A DNA stretch of 64,000 bases from Clostridiales bacterium (GTDB taxonomy: Bacteria > Bacillota > Clostridia > Lachnospirales > Lachnospiraceae): contig JAJBVE010000197.1 of assembly GCA_020859995.1 (NCBI GenBank), forward strand, positions 26,286 through 90,285. Direction: 5' to 3'. The notes under the pieces were generated by a model that was not told where the DNA came from, did not search any database, and saw nothing but the letters and a program-made list of their open reading frames with translations. The stretch's first letter is position 1. Each line of letters opens with the position of its first letter. Both the position numbers and the translations under genes were made by a program. Of the stretch, positions 1-10,524 are shown piece by piece.

Positions 1-87
1 GGAACTGGACAGTTCCACGTTGACAGTAATTTGCTAAAATGGTAACATATGGATTGCTCAGGGTAAAATGGGCTGCAGGAGGAATAG

Positions 88-591
88 TTGATTATGTCGA
101 TAGAGATTGTAAGAGAGCACTTAAAGAAATGGAACGTGCAGGATCGGATTCTGGAATTTCCGGTGTCGAGCGCGACCGTTGAGCTGGCGGCGGAGGCCGT
201 GGGCTGTGAGCCCGCGCGGATTGCAAAGACATTGTCCTTTCTGGTACCGGATAAGGATGAATCAAATCATGCAATTTTGATTGTTGCTGCAGGAGACGCG
301 AAGGTAGATAACAGCAAGTACAAGCATTATTTTCATACAAAGGCGAAAATGCTAAAGGGCGAACAGGTGACGGAGCTGATCGGACACGCCATCGGCGGCG
401 TCTGCCCGTTTGGCGTGAAAGAGGGGACGGAGATTTTTCTGGATGTTTCACTGAAACGGTTTGAGACAGTGTTCCCGGCCGCCGGAAGCTCGAACAGCGC
501 CATTGAGGTGACGATGGAGGAGCTGGAGCGGTTTTCTGGCAGCCGTACCTGGGTGGATTTGTGTAAGGGATGGCAGGCGGATGAGACATGA
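88..591 (+). CDS. YbaK/EbsC-family aminoacyl-tRNA deacylase-like protein
   Basis: ORF 167 aa; YbaK-like features (AKTLSFLV, KVDNSKYK, IGGVCPFG). Confidence 0.85.
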   Translation: MIMSIEIVREHLKKWNVQDRILEFPVSSATVELAAEAVGCEPARIAKTLSFLVPDKDESNHAILIVAAGDAKVDNSKYKHYFHTKAKMLKGEQVTELIGHAIGGVCPFGVKEGTEIFLDVSLKRFETVFPAAGSSNSAIEVTMEELERFSGSRTWVDLCKGWQADET

Positions 592-804
592 GTTACAAAG
601 AATGATAGCTGCCAGATGCAGATGAATTATGAATGCCGGCGTTGGCTGCGGATGAGATATAAGCAGACCTGCTGAGAACAGAACTGGCATAAACGTGGAG
701 ATATCAGCCATGGGACAAACATTGGATGAACTGCAGACTCGGCCGCGGGTTTTCGGGAGGAATTACTGCAGAAATGGCTGCGAATTTCCGGGAGGAATTG
801 TGGA

Positions 805-2679
805 ATGTGGAAATTATTGAAATATATGAAAGCTTACAGAAAGGAATCCTTCTGCGCGCCGCTTTTTAAGCTGCTGGAGGCTTCCTTTGAGCTGCTGGTG
901 CCACTGGTGATGGCACGCATCATCGACGTGGGCATTAAGAATCAGGACACGGCTTATATTCTGCGCATGTGTCTGCTGATGGTTGCGCTGGGCGTGATCG
1001 GTCTGGTATGCGCGGTTACGGCTCAGTATTTTTCTGCGAAGGCGGCGGTCGGATTTTCCGCAAAGCTGCGTGAGGTATTGTTTGCGCATGTACAGTCGCT
1101 TTCCTTCACGGAACAGGATGATATCGGCACGTCCACGCTGATTACGCGGATGACGAGTGATATCAATCAGGTGCAGTCAGGCGTGAATCTGTTTTTGCGG
1201 CTGTTTCTGCGCTCTCCGTTTATTGTATTCGGCGCAATGGCCATGGCATTTACGATTGATGTGAAGGCGGCGTTTGTATTTGTTGTGGTCATCCCGATTC
1301 TTTGTGTGATTGTCTTTGGCATCATGCTGATCAGTATCCCGATGTACCGGCGCGTACAGGAACGCCTCGACGCGGTGGTGCGCCTGACCCGCGAAAATCT
1401 GCTGGGTGTGCGTGTGATCCGGGCCTTTTGCAGGGAACCAGAGGAGGTCAGAGACTTTGAAGGAAAGAATGAGCTGCTGGTGAAAGCTCAGCTGCTCTCC
1501 GGGCGTATTTCGGCGATGATGAACCCGATGACCTACGTGGTGATCAATATGGGGCTGGTCGTGCTTTTGTATGTTGGTGCTTCACGGGTAGACTCCGGAC
1601 TGATCACGCAGGGCAGCGTCGTGGCGCTGGTCAATTATATGTCGCAGATCCTGGTGGAGCTGGTGAAGCTGGCCAACCTGATCATCACCGTGACCAAGGC
1701 GATTGCCTGCGGCAATCGGATCCAGAGCGTGCTGGAGGTGCCGGCCGGGATGGAGACACCGGAGCAGGATGCGGCATCAAAATCAGAGACGCAGACAGGC
1801 GCTGGAAGGCTTTCACAGAAAGGCTTTGCGGACTTTCCAGATAAATCGGATGAGGACAGAGAAAACGCCGTGGTCGCCTTCGACCATGTGAACTTCAGCT
1901 ATCGCAGCGCGGGCGCAGATGCTTTAAGCGACTTGACCTTTGCTGCGCACCGGGGAGAGACGATCGGCATCATCGGCGGGACCGGTTCCGGGAAAACCTC
2001 ACTGGTCAGCCTGATTCCCCGCTTTTATGATGTGCGTTCCGGCAGTGTGAAGGTTGACGGCAGGGATGTGCGTGAATATCCGCTGGAGGAGCTGCGCAGG
2101 AAGGTCGGCATTGTGATGCAGAAGCCAGTGCTGTTTAAGGGCACTATCCGCAGCAATCTGCTCTGGGGGAATGAGGACGCGACCGATGAGGATCTTATTG
2201 AGGCGGTCCGCGCTGCTCAGGCGGAGGATGTAGTACTTTCAAAGGGACTCGAAGAAGTCGCTCATTCGAAAGGGCAGGATGACACTGCGCTCCTTCGAGG
2301 TCTGGACGCGGCGGTGGAGCAGGAAGGGCGCAATTTCTCCGGCGGTCAGAAGCAGCGTCTGACGATTGCGCGCGCGCTGGTGCGCCATCCGGAAATCCTG
2401 ATTCTGGACGACAGTGCTTCCGCTCTGGATTTTGCGACCGACGCGAGGCTGCGCGGGGCGATCCGCAGGCTGAACGAAAAAGGAGACCTGACGGTATTCA
2501 TCGTTTCACAGCGCACCTCGTCCATTGCTCACGCGGACAAGATCATTGTACTGGAGGATGGACATGTGGCAGGCATTGGTACGCACAAAGAACTGCTTGC
2601 GTCCTGTGAAGTGTACCAGGAAACGCATTATTCGCAGTTTCCGAAGACAGAGACGGCTGATAAGGGGGTGTTGGCATGA
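805..2679 (+). CDS. ABC transporter, fused permease/ATP-binding protein (exporter type)
   Basis: N-terminal TM domain; Walker A GGTGSGKTS; signature FSGGQKQRL; Walker B ILILDDS. Confidence 0.93.
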   Translation: MWKLLKYMKAYRKESFCAPLFKLLEASFELLVPLVMARIIDVGIKNQDTAYILRMCLLMVALGVIGLVCAVTAQYFSAKAAVGFSAKLREVLFAHVQSLSFTEQDDIGTSTLITRMTSDINQVQSGVNLFLRLFLRSPFIVFGAMAMAFTIDVKAAFVFVVVIPILCVIVFGIMLISIPMYRRVQERLDAVVRLTRENLLGVRVIRAFCREPEEVRDFEGKNELLVKAQLLSGRISAMMNPMTYVVINMGLVVLLYVGASRVDSGLITQGSVVALVNYMSQILVELVKLANLIITVTKAIACGNRIQSVLEVPAGMETPEQDAASKSETQTGAGRLSQKGFADFPDKSDEDRENAVVAFDHVNFSYRSAGADALSDLTFAAHRGETIGIIGGTGSGKTSLVSLIPRFYDVRSGSVKVDGRDVREYPLEELRRKVGIVMQKPVLFKGTIRSNLLWGNEDATDEDLIEAVRAAQAEDVVLSKGLEEVAHSKGQDDTALLRGLDAAVEQEGRNFSGGQKQRLTIARALVRHPEILILDDSASALDFATDARLRGAIRRLNEKGDLTVFIVSQRTSSIAHADKIIVLEDGHVAGIGTHKELLASCEVYQETHYSQFPKTETADKGVLA

Positions 2680-4436
2680 AAAAGAAAAGTGGGCAGGCAG
2701 AAGTATTAAAGCGAGTGCTGCAGTGTATCCGGCCGCATGCGCCGATTGTACTGCTTTCTCTGATCATGGCGGTGATTTCGGTCGTGCTGACGCTTTATCT
2801 GCCGGTGCTGACCGGTCAGATTGTGGATCTCATCATCGGTCCTGGCGAGGTGGATTTTGAAGCAATTTTTGGGATCATGCATAAAATGGCGGCCGCAATT
2901 CTTTTCACAGCGCTGGCGCAGTGGCTGATGAATATTTTTAATAACCGGATCGTCTACCGCGTTTCGAGCGAGGTACGTCAGCAGGCCTTTCGAAAGATCG
3001 AAATTCTGCCGCTGGGGTATCTGGATACGCATTCCTCCGGAGAGATGGTCAGCCGTGTCATCGCGGATGTCGACCAGTTTTCCGACGGATTGCTGATGGG
3101 TTTTACCCAGCTGTTTACCGGCGTCGTGACGATCGTGGGCACCCTGTTTTTCATGCTTTCGGTGAATGTGCGTATCACACTGGTGGTGGTCATACTGACT
3201 CCGGTGTCTTTGCTGGTGGCGAATTTTATTGCGAAGCGGACCTATTCGATGTTCCGCAAACAGTCTGAGACGCGCGGGGAACAGACCGCACTGATTGACG
3301 AGATGATCGGAAATCAGAAGGTCGTGCAGGCCTATGGGCAGGAGGCGCGCGTGCAGGAGCAGTTTAACGAGGTAAACGCCCGGCTTTCCCAGTATTCTCT
3401 GCGCGCGATCTTTTTCTCCTCGCTCACCAACCCGTGCACACGCTTTGTCAACAGCCTGGTCTATACCGGAGTCGGCCTGACAGGCGCACTTTCAGTGGTG
3501 GGCGGTCTGATGAGTGTCGGACAGCTCTCCGCATTTTTATCCTACGCGAACCAGTACACCAAGCCATTTAACGAGATCTCCGGCGTGGTGACGGAGCTGC
3601 AGAACGCGATTGCCTGTGCGGGCCGGATTTTTGAACTGATTGATGCCCAGGCAGAAAAGCCGGACGCCGCTCCGGCAAAGGAGCTGCCGTCCGATCCGGG
3701 TGCAGTCACTCTGGATCATGTGAGCTTTTCCTATTCAAAAGAAGCGCCTTTGATTGAGAACTTTAATCTCGCCGTGCATCCGGGGCAGCGGGTTGCGATC
3801 GTCGGCCCGACCGGCTGCGGCAAGACAACCATGATCAACCTGCTGATGCGGTTTTATGACGTGGACGGAGGAAGCATTTCTATTGAAGAAAGAGATATCC
3901 GCAGCCTCAAACGCTCTGACCTGCGCAGCGCCTACGGAATGGTGCTGCAGGATACCTGGCTGCGGGCGGGCACCATCCGGGAAAATATCGCCATGGGGCG
4001 TCCGGACGCGACGGAAGAGGAGATTATTCAGGCAGCGAAGGATTCCCATGCACACAGCTTTATCCGCAGGCTCCCCCAGGGCTATGACACCGTGATCGGC
4101 GAAAACGGCGGCAATCTCTCCCAGGGACAGAAGCAGCTGCTGTGCATCGCCCGCGTGATGCTGACTCTGCCGCCGATGCTGATTCTCGATGAGGCGACCT
4201 CCTCCATCGATACCCGTACGGAAATCCGCATCCAGCAGGCCTTCCAGAAGATGATGCAGGGCCGTACCAGCTTCATTGTGGCGCACCGACTCTCTACCAT
4301 TCAGAACGCGGACGTGATTCTGGTCATGAAGGACGGCCATATCATCGAACAGGGGACGCATCAGGAGCTTCTTGAAAAAGCCGGTTTCTATGCGAATCTT
4401 TATAACAGCCAGTTTGTAATGCCGGGACAGGTGTGA
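2676..4436 (+). CDS. ABC transporter, fused permease/ATP-binding protein (exporter type), probable heterodimer partner
   Basis: Overlaps previous gene by 4 nt; Walker A GPTGCGKTT; LSQGQKQLL; ILDEATSSID. Confidence 0.93.
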   Translation: MKKKSGQAEVLKRVLQCIRPHAPIVLLSLIMAVISVVLTLYLPVLTGQIVDLIIGPGEVDFEAIFGIMHKMAAAILFTALAQWLMNIFNNRIVYRVSSEVRQQAFRKIEILPLGYLDTHSSGEMVSRVIADVDQFSDGLLMGFTQLFTGVVTIVGTLFFMLSVNVRITLVVVILTPVSLLVANFIAKRTYSMFRKQSETRGEQTALIDEMIGNQKVVQAYGQEARVQEQFNEVNARLSQYSLRAIFFSSLTNPCTRFVNSLVYTGVGLTGALSVVGGLMSVGQLSAFLSYANQYTKPFNEISGVVTELQNAIACAGRIFELIDAQAEKPDAAPAKELPSDPGAVTLDHVSFSYSKEAPLIENFNLAVHPGQRVAIVGPTGCGKTTMINLLMRFYDVDGGSISIEERDIRSLKRSDLRSAYGMVLQDTWLRAGTIRENIAMGRPDATEEEIIQAAKDSHAHSFIRRLPQGYDTVIGENGGNLSQGQKQLLCIARVMLTLPPMLILDEATSSIDTRTEIRIQQAFQKMMQGRTSFIVAHRLSTIQNADVILVMKDGHIIEQGTHQELLEKAGFYANLYNSQFVMPGQV

Positions 4437-4662
4437 TGCTGGCGTTGGTCCGGACAGGCTTTCGAAAGCGTAACCGTTGTCTTTTTAATTTTACAACAAT
4501 TTCCCTTGAAATTTCGGCTCAAATCTATTACCATGAGGATAGCAGATGAGCGTTTTCGGGATATCTGTGCGTTACACATTTTGGCGCCGGCTATATGTGC
4601 GGCAAAGACACATGTACCGGATTTGACCAGGCGGATGGAACCGCCGGAATGGAGGGATTCCT

Positions 4663-5103
4663 ATGGCAATTGGTATGCAGGCTTTTCTCTGGCTGGCTTT
4701 GCTGGTGCTTTTGCTGCTGATTGAGGCTATCACTCTGGGACTTACGACGATCTGGTTCGCCGGGGGCGCACTGGTCGCGTTTATTCTGGCAATTTTGCGG
4801 ATGAGTCCGGCTGTGCAGGCCGCTGCATTCTGCCTGGTATCGGTGCTGCTGTTGGTATTTACCAGGCCAGTCGCTGCCCGCTGGCTGAACCGGGACCGGA
4901 CGCGGACGAATGTGCAGAGCCTGATCGGAGAGAGGGCAGTGGTCACAGAGAAAATTGACAATCTGGCAGCTGCCGGACAGGTGCAGGTGCACGGACAGTA
5001 CTGGACGGCGCGCGCGGCGGAAGAGTCAGGAGTCATTGAAACAGGGAAAAATGTTATGATTGAAGAAATCAGCGGGGTAAAGCTGATCGTAAAGGAGGTT
5101 TAA
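4663..5103 (+). CDS. NfeD-like membrane protein
   Basis: TM helices followed by OB-like C-terminus (LIGERAVVTEKI...V..GQYWTARA); precedes SPFH gene. Confidence 0.85.
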   Translation: MAIGMQAFLWLALLVLLLLIEAITLGLTTIWFAGGALVAFILAILRMSPAVQAAAFCLVSVLLLVFTRPVAARWLNRDRTRTNVQSLIGERAVVTEKIDNLAAAGQVQVHGQYWTARAAEESGVIETGKNVMIEEISGVKLIVKEV

Positions 5104-5105
5104 AA

Positions 5106-6062
5106 ATGGTGAATGGAAACAGCAGCTGGGTAAGCTTTGGCATCGGAACGGTTTTAGTAATTATTTTGATTTTGGTAGCACTATGGATTCTCGCGTCCTG
5201 CATCAAAATTGTACCGCAGGCACAGGCGATTGTCCTGGAGCGTCTGGGAGGCTATCAGGCGACCTGGGATGTGGGACTGCATTTTAAAGTGCCGTTCATC
5301 GACCGCGTGGCCAGACGTGTGAATTTAAAGGAGCAGGTTGTGGACTTTGACCCGCAGCCGGTGATTACCAAGGATAATGTTACCATGCAGATCGATACGG
5401 TTGTATTTTTCCAGATCACAGATCCGAAGCTCTACGCCTACGGCGTGGAAAATCCGATCATGGCGATTGAAAACCTGACCGCTACAACGCTGAGAAACAT
5501 CATCGGCGATATGGAGCTGGATCAGACGCTGACCTCGCGTGAGGTGATCAATACACAGATGCGCGCGACACTGGACGTGGCGACAGACCCCTGGGGCATC
5601 AAAGTCAACCGGGTTGAGCTGAAAAACATCCTGCCGCCGTCACAGATCATTGACGCGATGGAGAAGCAGATGAAGGCCGAGCGTGAGCGCCGTGAGGCGA
5701 TCCTGAAAGCCGAGGGTGAAAAGAAATCCTCTATCCTTGTAGCCGAGGGACAGAAGCAGTCGGCAATCCTGGACGCGGAGGCAGAAAAGCAGGCAGCGAT
5801 CCTCCGCGCGGAGGCGCAGAAGGAAAAAATGATCCGCGAAGCCGAAGGTGAGGCAGAGGCGATTCTGAAGATCAATCAGGCAAAGGCAGAGGGCATCCGG
5901 CTGATCCGGGAGGCGGAAGCAGACCAGGCTGTGCTGACGCTTAAGAGCTTTGAGGCACTTGAGAAGGTTGCAGACGGCCAGGCAACGAAGATTATTATCC
6001 CGTCGGATCTGCAGAATGTTGCCGGACTGGTTACAGCGGCTGTGGAAGTCGCGAAGAGTTGA
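5106..6062 (+). CDS. SPFH/Band 7 (stomatin/QmcA-like) protein
   Basis: N-terminal TM, VPQAQAIVLERLGGYQATWDVGLHFKVPFIDRV, Ala/Glu-rich coiled coil. Confidence 0.93.
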   Translation: MVNGNSSWVSFGIGTVLVIILILVALWILASCIKIVPQAQAIVLERLGGYQATWDVGLHFKVPFIDRVARRVNLKEQVVDFDPQPVITKDNVTMQIDTVVFFQITDPKLYAYGVENPIMAIENLTATTLRNIIGDMELDQTLTSREVINTQMRATLDVATDPWGIKVNRVELKNILPPSQIIDAMEKQMKAERERREAILKAEGEKKSSILVAEGQKQSAILDAEAEKQAAILRAEAQKEKMIREAEGEAEAILKINQAKAEGIRLIREAEADQAVLTLKSFEALEKVADGQATKIIIPSDLQNVAGLVTAAVEVAKS

Positions 6063-6236
6063 ACTGAATGCAGTGCAGGACATCCTTGTGGATTTTAAGG
6101 CGATCAGTACGAGGAAATATTGTGCGGCACTGCCAGATAAAGATATCATATATCGGACCCGTAGACAGGTATGATGTCTGTCCCGGTATGCAAAACTAAG
6201 AGAGTACACACACGAAGTTTTTTCGTGACAGAACGA

Positions 6237-6282
6237 GAGCGCGCCTGCAGTGAAATTGCCTTCGGCAATGGGCAGGTGCGCT
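6237..6282 (+). other. GC-rich hairpin upstream of argF
   Basis: gcgcctgcagtgaaattgcc-ttc-ggcaatgggcaggtgcgc; inner stem ATTGCC/GGCAAT, outer stem CCTGC/GCAGG. Confidence 0.5.
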
Positions 6283-6309
6283 GGTGGTAAGGAAAGAGGA
6301 CGAGTAATC

Positions 6310-7296
6310 ATGAACTTAACAGGCAGAAATTTTCTGACACTAAAGGATTATACACCGCAGGAGATCGAGTATCTGCTGGATCTGGCGGCAGAATTGAAAG
6401 CGAAGAAAAAGGCGGGAGTAGTAGAACAGCCGCTTGCCGGGAAAAATATTGCGCTGATCTTTGAAAAAACCAGCACCCGCACCCGCTGCTCCTTTGAGGT
6501 GGCTTCTCATGACCTGGGGGCACATGTGACTTATCTGGATCCGTCAGGCTCCCAGATCGGCAAAAAGGAGAGCATCCGCGACACGGCCCGTGTGCTGGGG
6601 AGGATGTTTGACGGTATCGAGTACCGCGGCTACGGCCAGGAGATCGTTGAAGAGCTTGCGAAATATGCAGGGGTTCCGGTATGGAACGGCCTGACAAATG
6701 AGTATCATCCGACTCAGATTCTTGCGGATCTGCTTACCGTGCGTGAGCATTTAGGGGAGCTGAAGGGCAAAAAGTTTGCTTATTTTGGCGATGCCCGCTA
6801 CAATATGGGAAATTCTTTGATGATCGGCTGCGCAAAGATGGGCATGCATTTCATAGCCTGCACAGCGAAGGAATATTTTCCAAATCCGGAGCTTGTCGCA
6901 TTGTGTCAGACCTACGCATCAGAAAGCGGCGGCTCGGTGACGCTGACTGATTCCGTGGAGCAGGGCGCCGTGGACGCGGATATCCTTTATACGGACGTCT
7001 GGGTATCCATGGGCGAGCCTGACGAAGTCTGGGCAGAGCGGATACAGGCTCTTCTGCCCTATCAGGTCAACGCAAAGGTACTTTCACTGGCGAAAAAGGA
7101 CGCGATCTTCATGCATTGTCTGCCCGCTTTCCACGATTTGAAGACGACGATCGGACGGCAGGTTTATGAGAAATTCGGCCTGACTGAGATGGAAGTGACA
7201 GATGAAGTGTTTGAGTCGCCTCAGTCCGTTGTATTTGACGAGGCGGAAAACCGCATGCATACGATCAAGGCAGTCATTGCGGCGACACTTTCGTAA
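6310..7296 (+). CDS. argF: ornithine carbamoyltransferase
   Basis: [36 protein letters not shown] motifs; internal ATG preferred over the ORF-track start. Confidence 0.96.
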   Translation: MNLTGRNFLTLKDYTPQEIEYLLDLAAELKAKKKAGVVEQPLAGKNIALIFEKTSTRTRCSFEVASHDLGAHVTYLDPSGSQIGKKESIRDTARVLGRMFDGIEYRGYGQEIVEELAKYAGVPVWNGLTNEYHPTQILADLLTVREHLGELKGKKFAYFGDARYNMGNSLMIGCAKMGMHFIACTAKEYFPNPELVALCQTYASESGGSVTLTDSVEQGAVDADILYTDVWVSMGEPDEVWAERIQALLPYQVNAKVLSLAKKDAIFMHCLPAFHDLKTTIGRQVYEKFGLTEMEVTDEVFESPQSVVFDEAENRMHTIKAVIAATLS

Positions 7297-7409
7297 ATAC
7301 TTGTGTGCCGTTGTGACCAGAATGTATGCGTAGGTACTTCGCTGCCTGGCTGCCGTGTAAAGGTGTTATCGTCATTCCGGCACAGAAGGTAAAGAATAAG
7401 AGGGATACC

Positions 7410-7700
7410 ATGCGAAAAAGCAGGAGAAAAGCCGACATTAAAATAGAAGAGGCGGATATCCGCAGAGGCGAATGGTTTGGAAGCGTAACCGCAGTTTTGC
7501 TTATCGCGCTGAGTATCTTCTTTATGAGCGGATTTCTGCAGAATTTCTGGGTGCTGAGTTTTATTCAGCTGCTGGGGATTCTTATGAATCTGGCTGTCTG
7601 CCTGGTGTCCCTGGTACGAAGGAACATGTTTGTCACAGGACTTTCTTTGCTGCTGCTTTTAGGAGAAGCAGTGGCAATTGTTTATTTTATATTGTTTTGA
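7410..7700 (+). CDS. small hypothetical membrane protein
   Basis: 97 aa with two or more hydrophobic segments. Confidence 0.6.
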   Translation: MRKSRRKADIKIEEADIRRGEWFGSVTAVLLIALSIFFMSGFLQNFWVLSFIQLLGILMNLAVCLVSLVRRNMFVTGLSLLLLLGEAVAIVYFILF

Positions 7701-7742
7701 AAAGAACAGGGAACTCCCTGTATGAAGTCGGAAGGATTGGCT

Positions 7743-8729
7743 ATGAAAGAAAAAATATTGTCTTTGCTGGGCGAGAATGGAGAATATGTGTCCGGACAGG
7801 CACTCTGCAAAGAGCTTGGCGTTTCGCGTACAGCCATCTGGAAGGTGATCAATCAGCTCAAAGAAGACGGATATGAGATTGAGTCCGTGGCAGGCAGGGG
7901 CTACCGGATCCTGCAGCGTCCGGACTGTATTACCGCAGAAGAGATTACGAGTCGGCTGCATACGCAGTGGGCCGCCAGGACGGTCTGCTTTTTTGAGCAA
8001 ATCGATTCGACAAACAGTGAGGCAAAGCGCCAGGCTGAGCAGGGAGCAGGCAATGGCCTGCTGGTTGTCGCCGAAGAACAGACGCAGGGAAAAGGGCGGC
8101 GCGGGCGCAGCTGGATGACGCCCTCTGGCACCGCGATCGCAATGAGTCTGTTGCTGCGCCCGGGGACGGACCTTCATCCTGATCGGGCGCCGATGCTGAC
8201 ACTTGTGATGGGAATGGCAGTCGCAGCGGCCTGCCGCGATGTCTGCGGTGTGGAGGCTGGCATTAAATGGCCCAATGACGTGGTCGCGGAAGGGAAAAAA
8301 ATCTGCGGAATCCTCACCGAGATGAGCTGCGAGGTTGACTACATCAATTATGTAGTCATCGGTATCGGCATCAACACCGGGATTCATCAGTTTCCGCCTG
8401 AACTGGAAAAAACAGCTGTTTCTCTGCATACTTTGATGGGAAACAAACCAGACCGGGCCAGACTGATCGCGGCTTGTATGAGAAAATTTGAACTTTACTA
8501 CAGCCGCTTTATGAAAACACAGGACTATTCACTTCTAATGGACGAATACAACACGATTCTGGCCGGAAAAGGCGGGAGAGTCCGGGTTCTTGCTCCCGGA
8601 AATGAGTTTGAGGGTATTTCCGAAGGCATCAATCCCAAAGGGGAACTGCTGGTTCGCCGGGATGATGGGAGCGCAGAAGCGGTTTTTGCCGGAGAAGTGT
8701 CTGTACGCGGGATTTACGGATACGTTTGA
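7743..8729 (+). CDS. birA: bifunctional biotin operon repressor / biotin-[acetyl-CoA-carboxylase] ligase
   Basis: N-terminal HTH, EQTQGKGRRGRSW, KWPNDV motifs. Confidence 0.95.
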   Translation: MKEKILSLLGENGEYVSGQALCKELGVSRTAIWKVINQLKEDGYEIESVAGRGYRILQRPDCITAEEITSRLHTQWAARTVCFFEQIDSTNSEAKRQAEQGAGNGLLVVAEEQTQGKGRRGRSWMTPSGTAIAMSLLLRPGTDLHPDRAPMLTLVMGMAVAAACRDVCGVEAGIKWPNDVVAEGKKICGILTEMSCEVDYINYVVIGIGINTGIHQFPPELEKTAVSLHTLMGNKPDRARLIAACMRKFELYYSRFMKTQDYSLLMDEYNTILAGKGGRVRVLAPGNEFEGISEGINPKGELLVRRDDGSAEAVFAGEVSVRGIYGYV

Positions 8730-8847
8730 CCGGAAAGAATGAGAATGAAAACAACATGGCAATCGACGGACATCTGTGCCTGTACGAATGGGCAGACATA
8801 CCTGGCTGCCTGTTTTGCTGATTTGCGGGAAAAGGAAGTAGATACAT

Positions 8848-9225
8848 ATGGAAAAAAAGAAAGATATTTCCTCTCAGACAGGCGCTTCTGTCGTGCTCTG
8901 CGGGGCGAGTGCTTACGAGCAGAAATATTATCTGAATGAAGCATTTCAAAACCTGCCGGAACAGATTCGCGAGGAGCTGCAGATCATGTGCGTCCTTTTT
9001 ACCGAGGACATCGGCGGAGTTTTTCTGCTCGAATTTGACGGGAATGGTTCTCTGCAATTTTGCACTGAGGCGCGGGAAGATGATTTTTCTTATGATGAGA
9101 TCGGCTGTGCTTTGAAAATTAAGGAGCTGCGTCGGACTAAGGCGGATCTTCTGCGTTCTCTGGAGCTCTACTATAAAATCCTGACCGGAAAAATCAAACC
9201 GGAGGATATTCCGAAAGCAGAATGA
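8848..9225 (+). CDS. conserved hypothetical protein (possibly DUF6145)
   Basis: 125 aa ORF between birA and dusB; family recalled from memory. Confidence 0.6.
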   Translation: MEKKKDISSQTGASVVLCGASAYEQKYYLNEAFQNLPEQIREELQIMCVLFTEDIGGVFLLEFDGNGSLQFCTEAREDDFSYDEIGCALKIKELRRTKADLLRSLELYYKILTGKIKPEDIPKAE

Positions 9226-9345
9226 ATCCGCGATTTTTACATGATAGAAGCAAAGCGTTTGCGGAAGACATCACGGTTTTGTTTTTTGCTGTATGCTGCC
9301 AAGGAGACTGCCGGGCAGGGTAGACGGCAAGATAGAGGGAAACGA

Positions 9346-10302
9346 ATGAAAATCGGAAACGTGTCATTAGATAACAATATCATACTTGCGCCTATGGCAG
9401 GGGTTACCGACCTGCCATTTCGGCTGTTATGCCGGGAACAGGGTGTAGGACTGGTATGCACAGAGATGGTGAGCGCGAAGGCGATCTACTATCACAACAG
9501 GAATACCAGCGTGCTGATGGCTGTTTCGCCAGAAGAACACCCGGTATCCGTACAATTGTTTGGCTCTGATCCGGATATTATCAGCGAGATGGCGGCAGCC
9601 ATAGAAGAAGAACCTTTTGATATCCTGGATTTTAATATGGGCTGTCCTGTGCCGAAGGTAACGAAAAATGGCGAAGGTTCCGCACTGATGCGTTCTCCGA
9701 AGCTGGTGGAGGAAATTATCACTAAGACTGCGCGCAGAATTCACAAGCCGATGACTGTCAAGATCCGCAAAGGCTTTACAGAAGACGAAGTCAACGCGGT
9801 CGAGATCGCCCGGATTGCGGAAGCCTCCGGTGCTGCGGCGATCGCCGTCCACGGGCGCACCAGAGAGCAATATTATTCGGGCAGGGCGGACTGGGAGATT
9901 ATCCGCCAGGTGAAGGAAGCGGTAAAAATACCGGTGATCGGAAATGGAGACGTGGATTCCGTTCAGGCTGCGAAACGCATGCTTGACGAGACGGGCTGCG
10001 ATGGGGTGATGGTCGGCAGGGCGGCAAAAGGAAATCCCTGGCTGTTTCGCCAGATACGGGCCTATCTGGCAGATGGAACACTGCTTCCGCCGCCATCCTC
10101 CCAGGAGGTAAAGGCTATGATGCTTCGCCACGCGCAGATGGAGGTCGCTTTCAAAGGAGAGTATACCGGGATCCGGGAGATGCGCGCGCATATTTCCTGG
10201 TACACGGCCGGATTTCCTAATTCATCCAGACTGCGCGCTGCCGTCAATCAGGCAGAAACGTATTCCGAACTGGAACAGCTGATAAACCAGGGATTTGGAT
10301 GA
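9346..10302 (+). CDS. dusB: tRNA-dihydrouridine synthase
   Basis: LAPMAGVTDLPFRLLCRE, NMGCPVPKV, AVHGRTREQYYSG, VMVGRAAKGNPW. Confidence 0.95.
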   Translation: MKIGNVSLDNNIILAPMAGVTDLPFRLLCREQGVGLVCTEMVSAKAIYYHNRNTSVLMAVSPEEHPVSVQLFGSDPDIISEMAAAIEEEPFDILDFNMGCPVPKVTKNGEGSALMRSPKLVEEIITKTARRIHKPMTVKIRKGFTEDEVNAVEIARIAEASGAAAIAVHGRTREQYYSGRADWEIIRQVKEAVKIPVIGNGDVDSVQAAKRMLDETGCDGVMVGRAAKGNPWLFRQIRAYLADGTLLPPPSSQEVKAMMLRHAQMEVAFKGEYTGIREMRAHISWYTAGFPNSSRLRAAVNQAETYSELEQLINQGFG

Positions 10303-10346
10303 GTCAAATCATTATATTTTTTGTCAAAATAAAAAATTATATTTTC

Positions 10347-10375
10347 TTGACAAAGCGGGGGCAATCCATTACAAT
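10347..10375 (+). promoter_or_regulatory. sigma-A promoter upstream of greA
   Basis: TTGACA (10347-10352), 17 nt spacer, TACAAT (10370-10375). Confidence 0.75.
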
Positions 10376-10524
10376 ACATTAATTGTGAAGCGCAGGCATG
10401 ATAGGTACGGAAGAAAAGTTCCGGCGGATGATGCCCGCGCTTGTCATAGTTATGGTCGGTGCATGGCGCGTGCCACAAGCACGCGGCACACTTCCTTACC
10501 ACAGATCATGGAAGGTGAATTGTA

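Noticed and set aside
5522-5875. Repetitive Ser/Ala/Arg/Phe minus-strand ORF
   Set aside because: Arises from the periodic Ala/Glu/Lys codons of the SPFH coiled coil on the plus strand.
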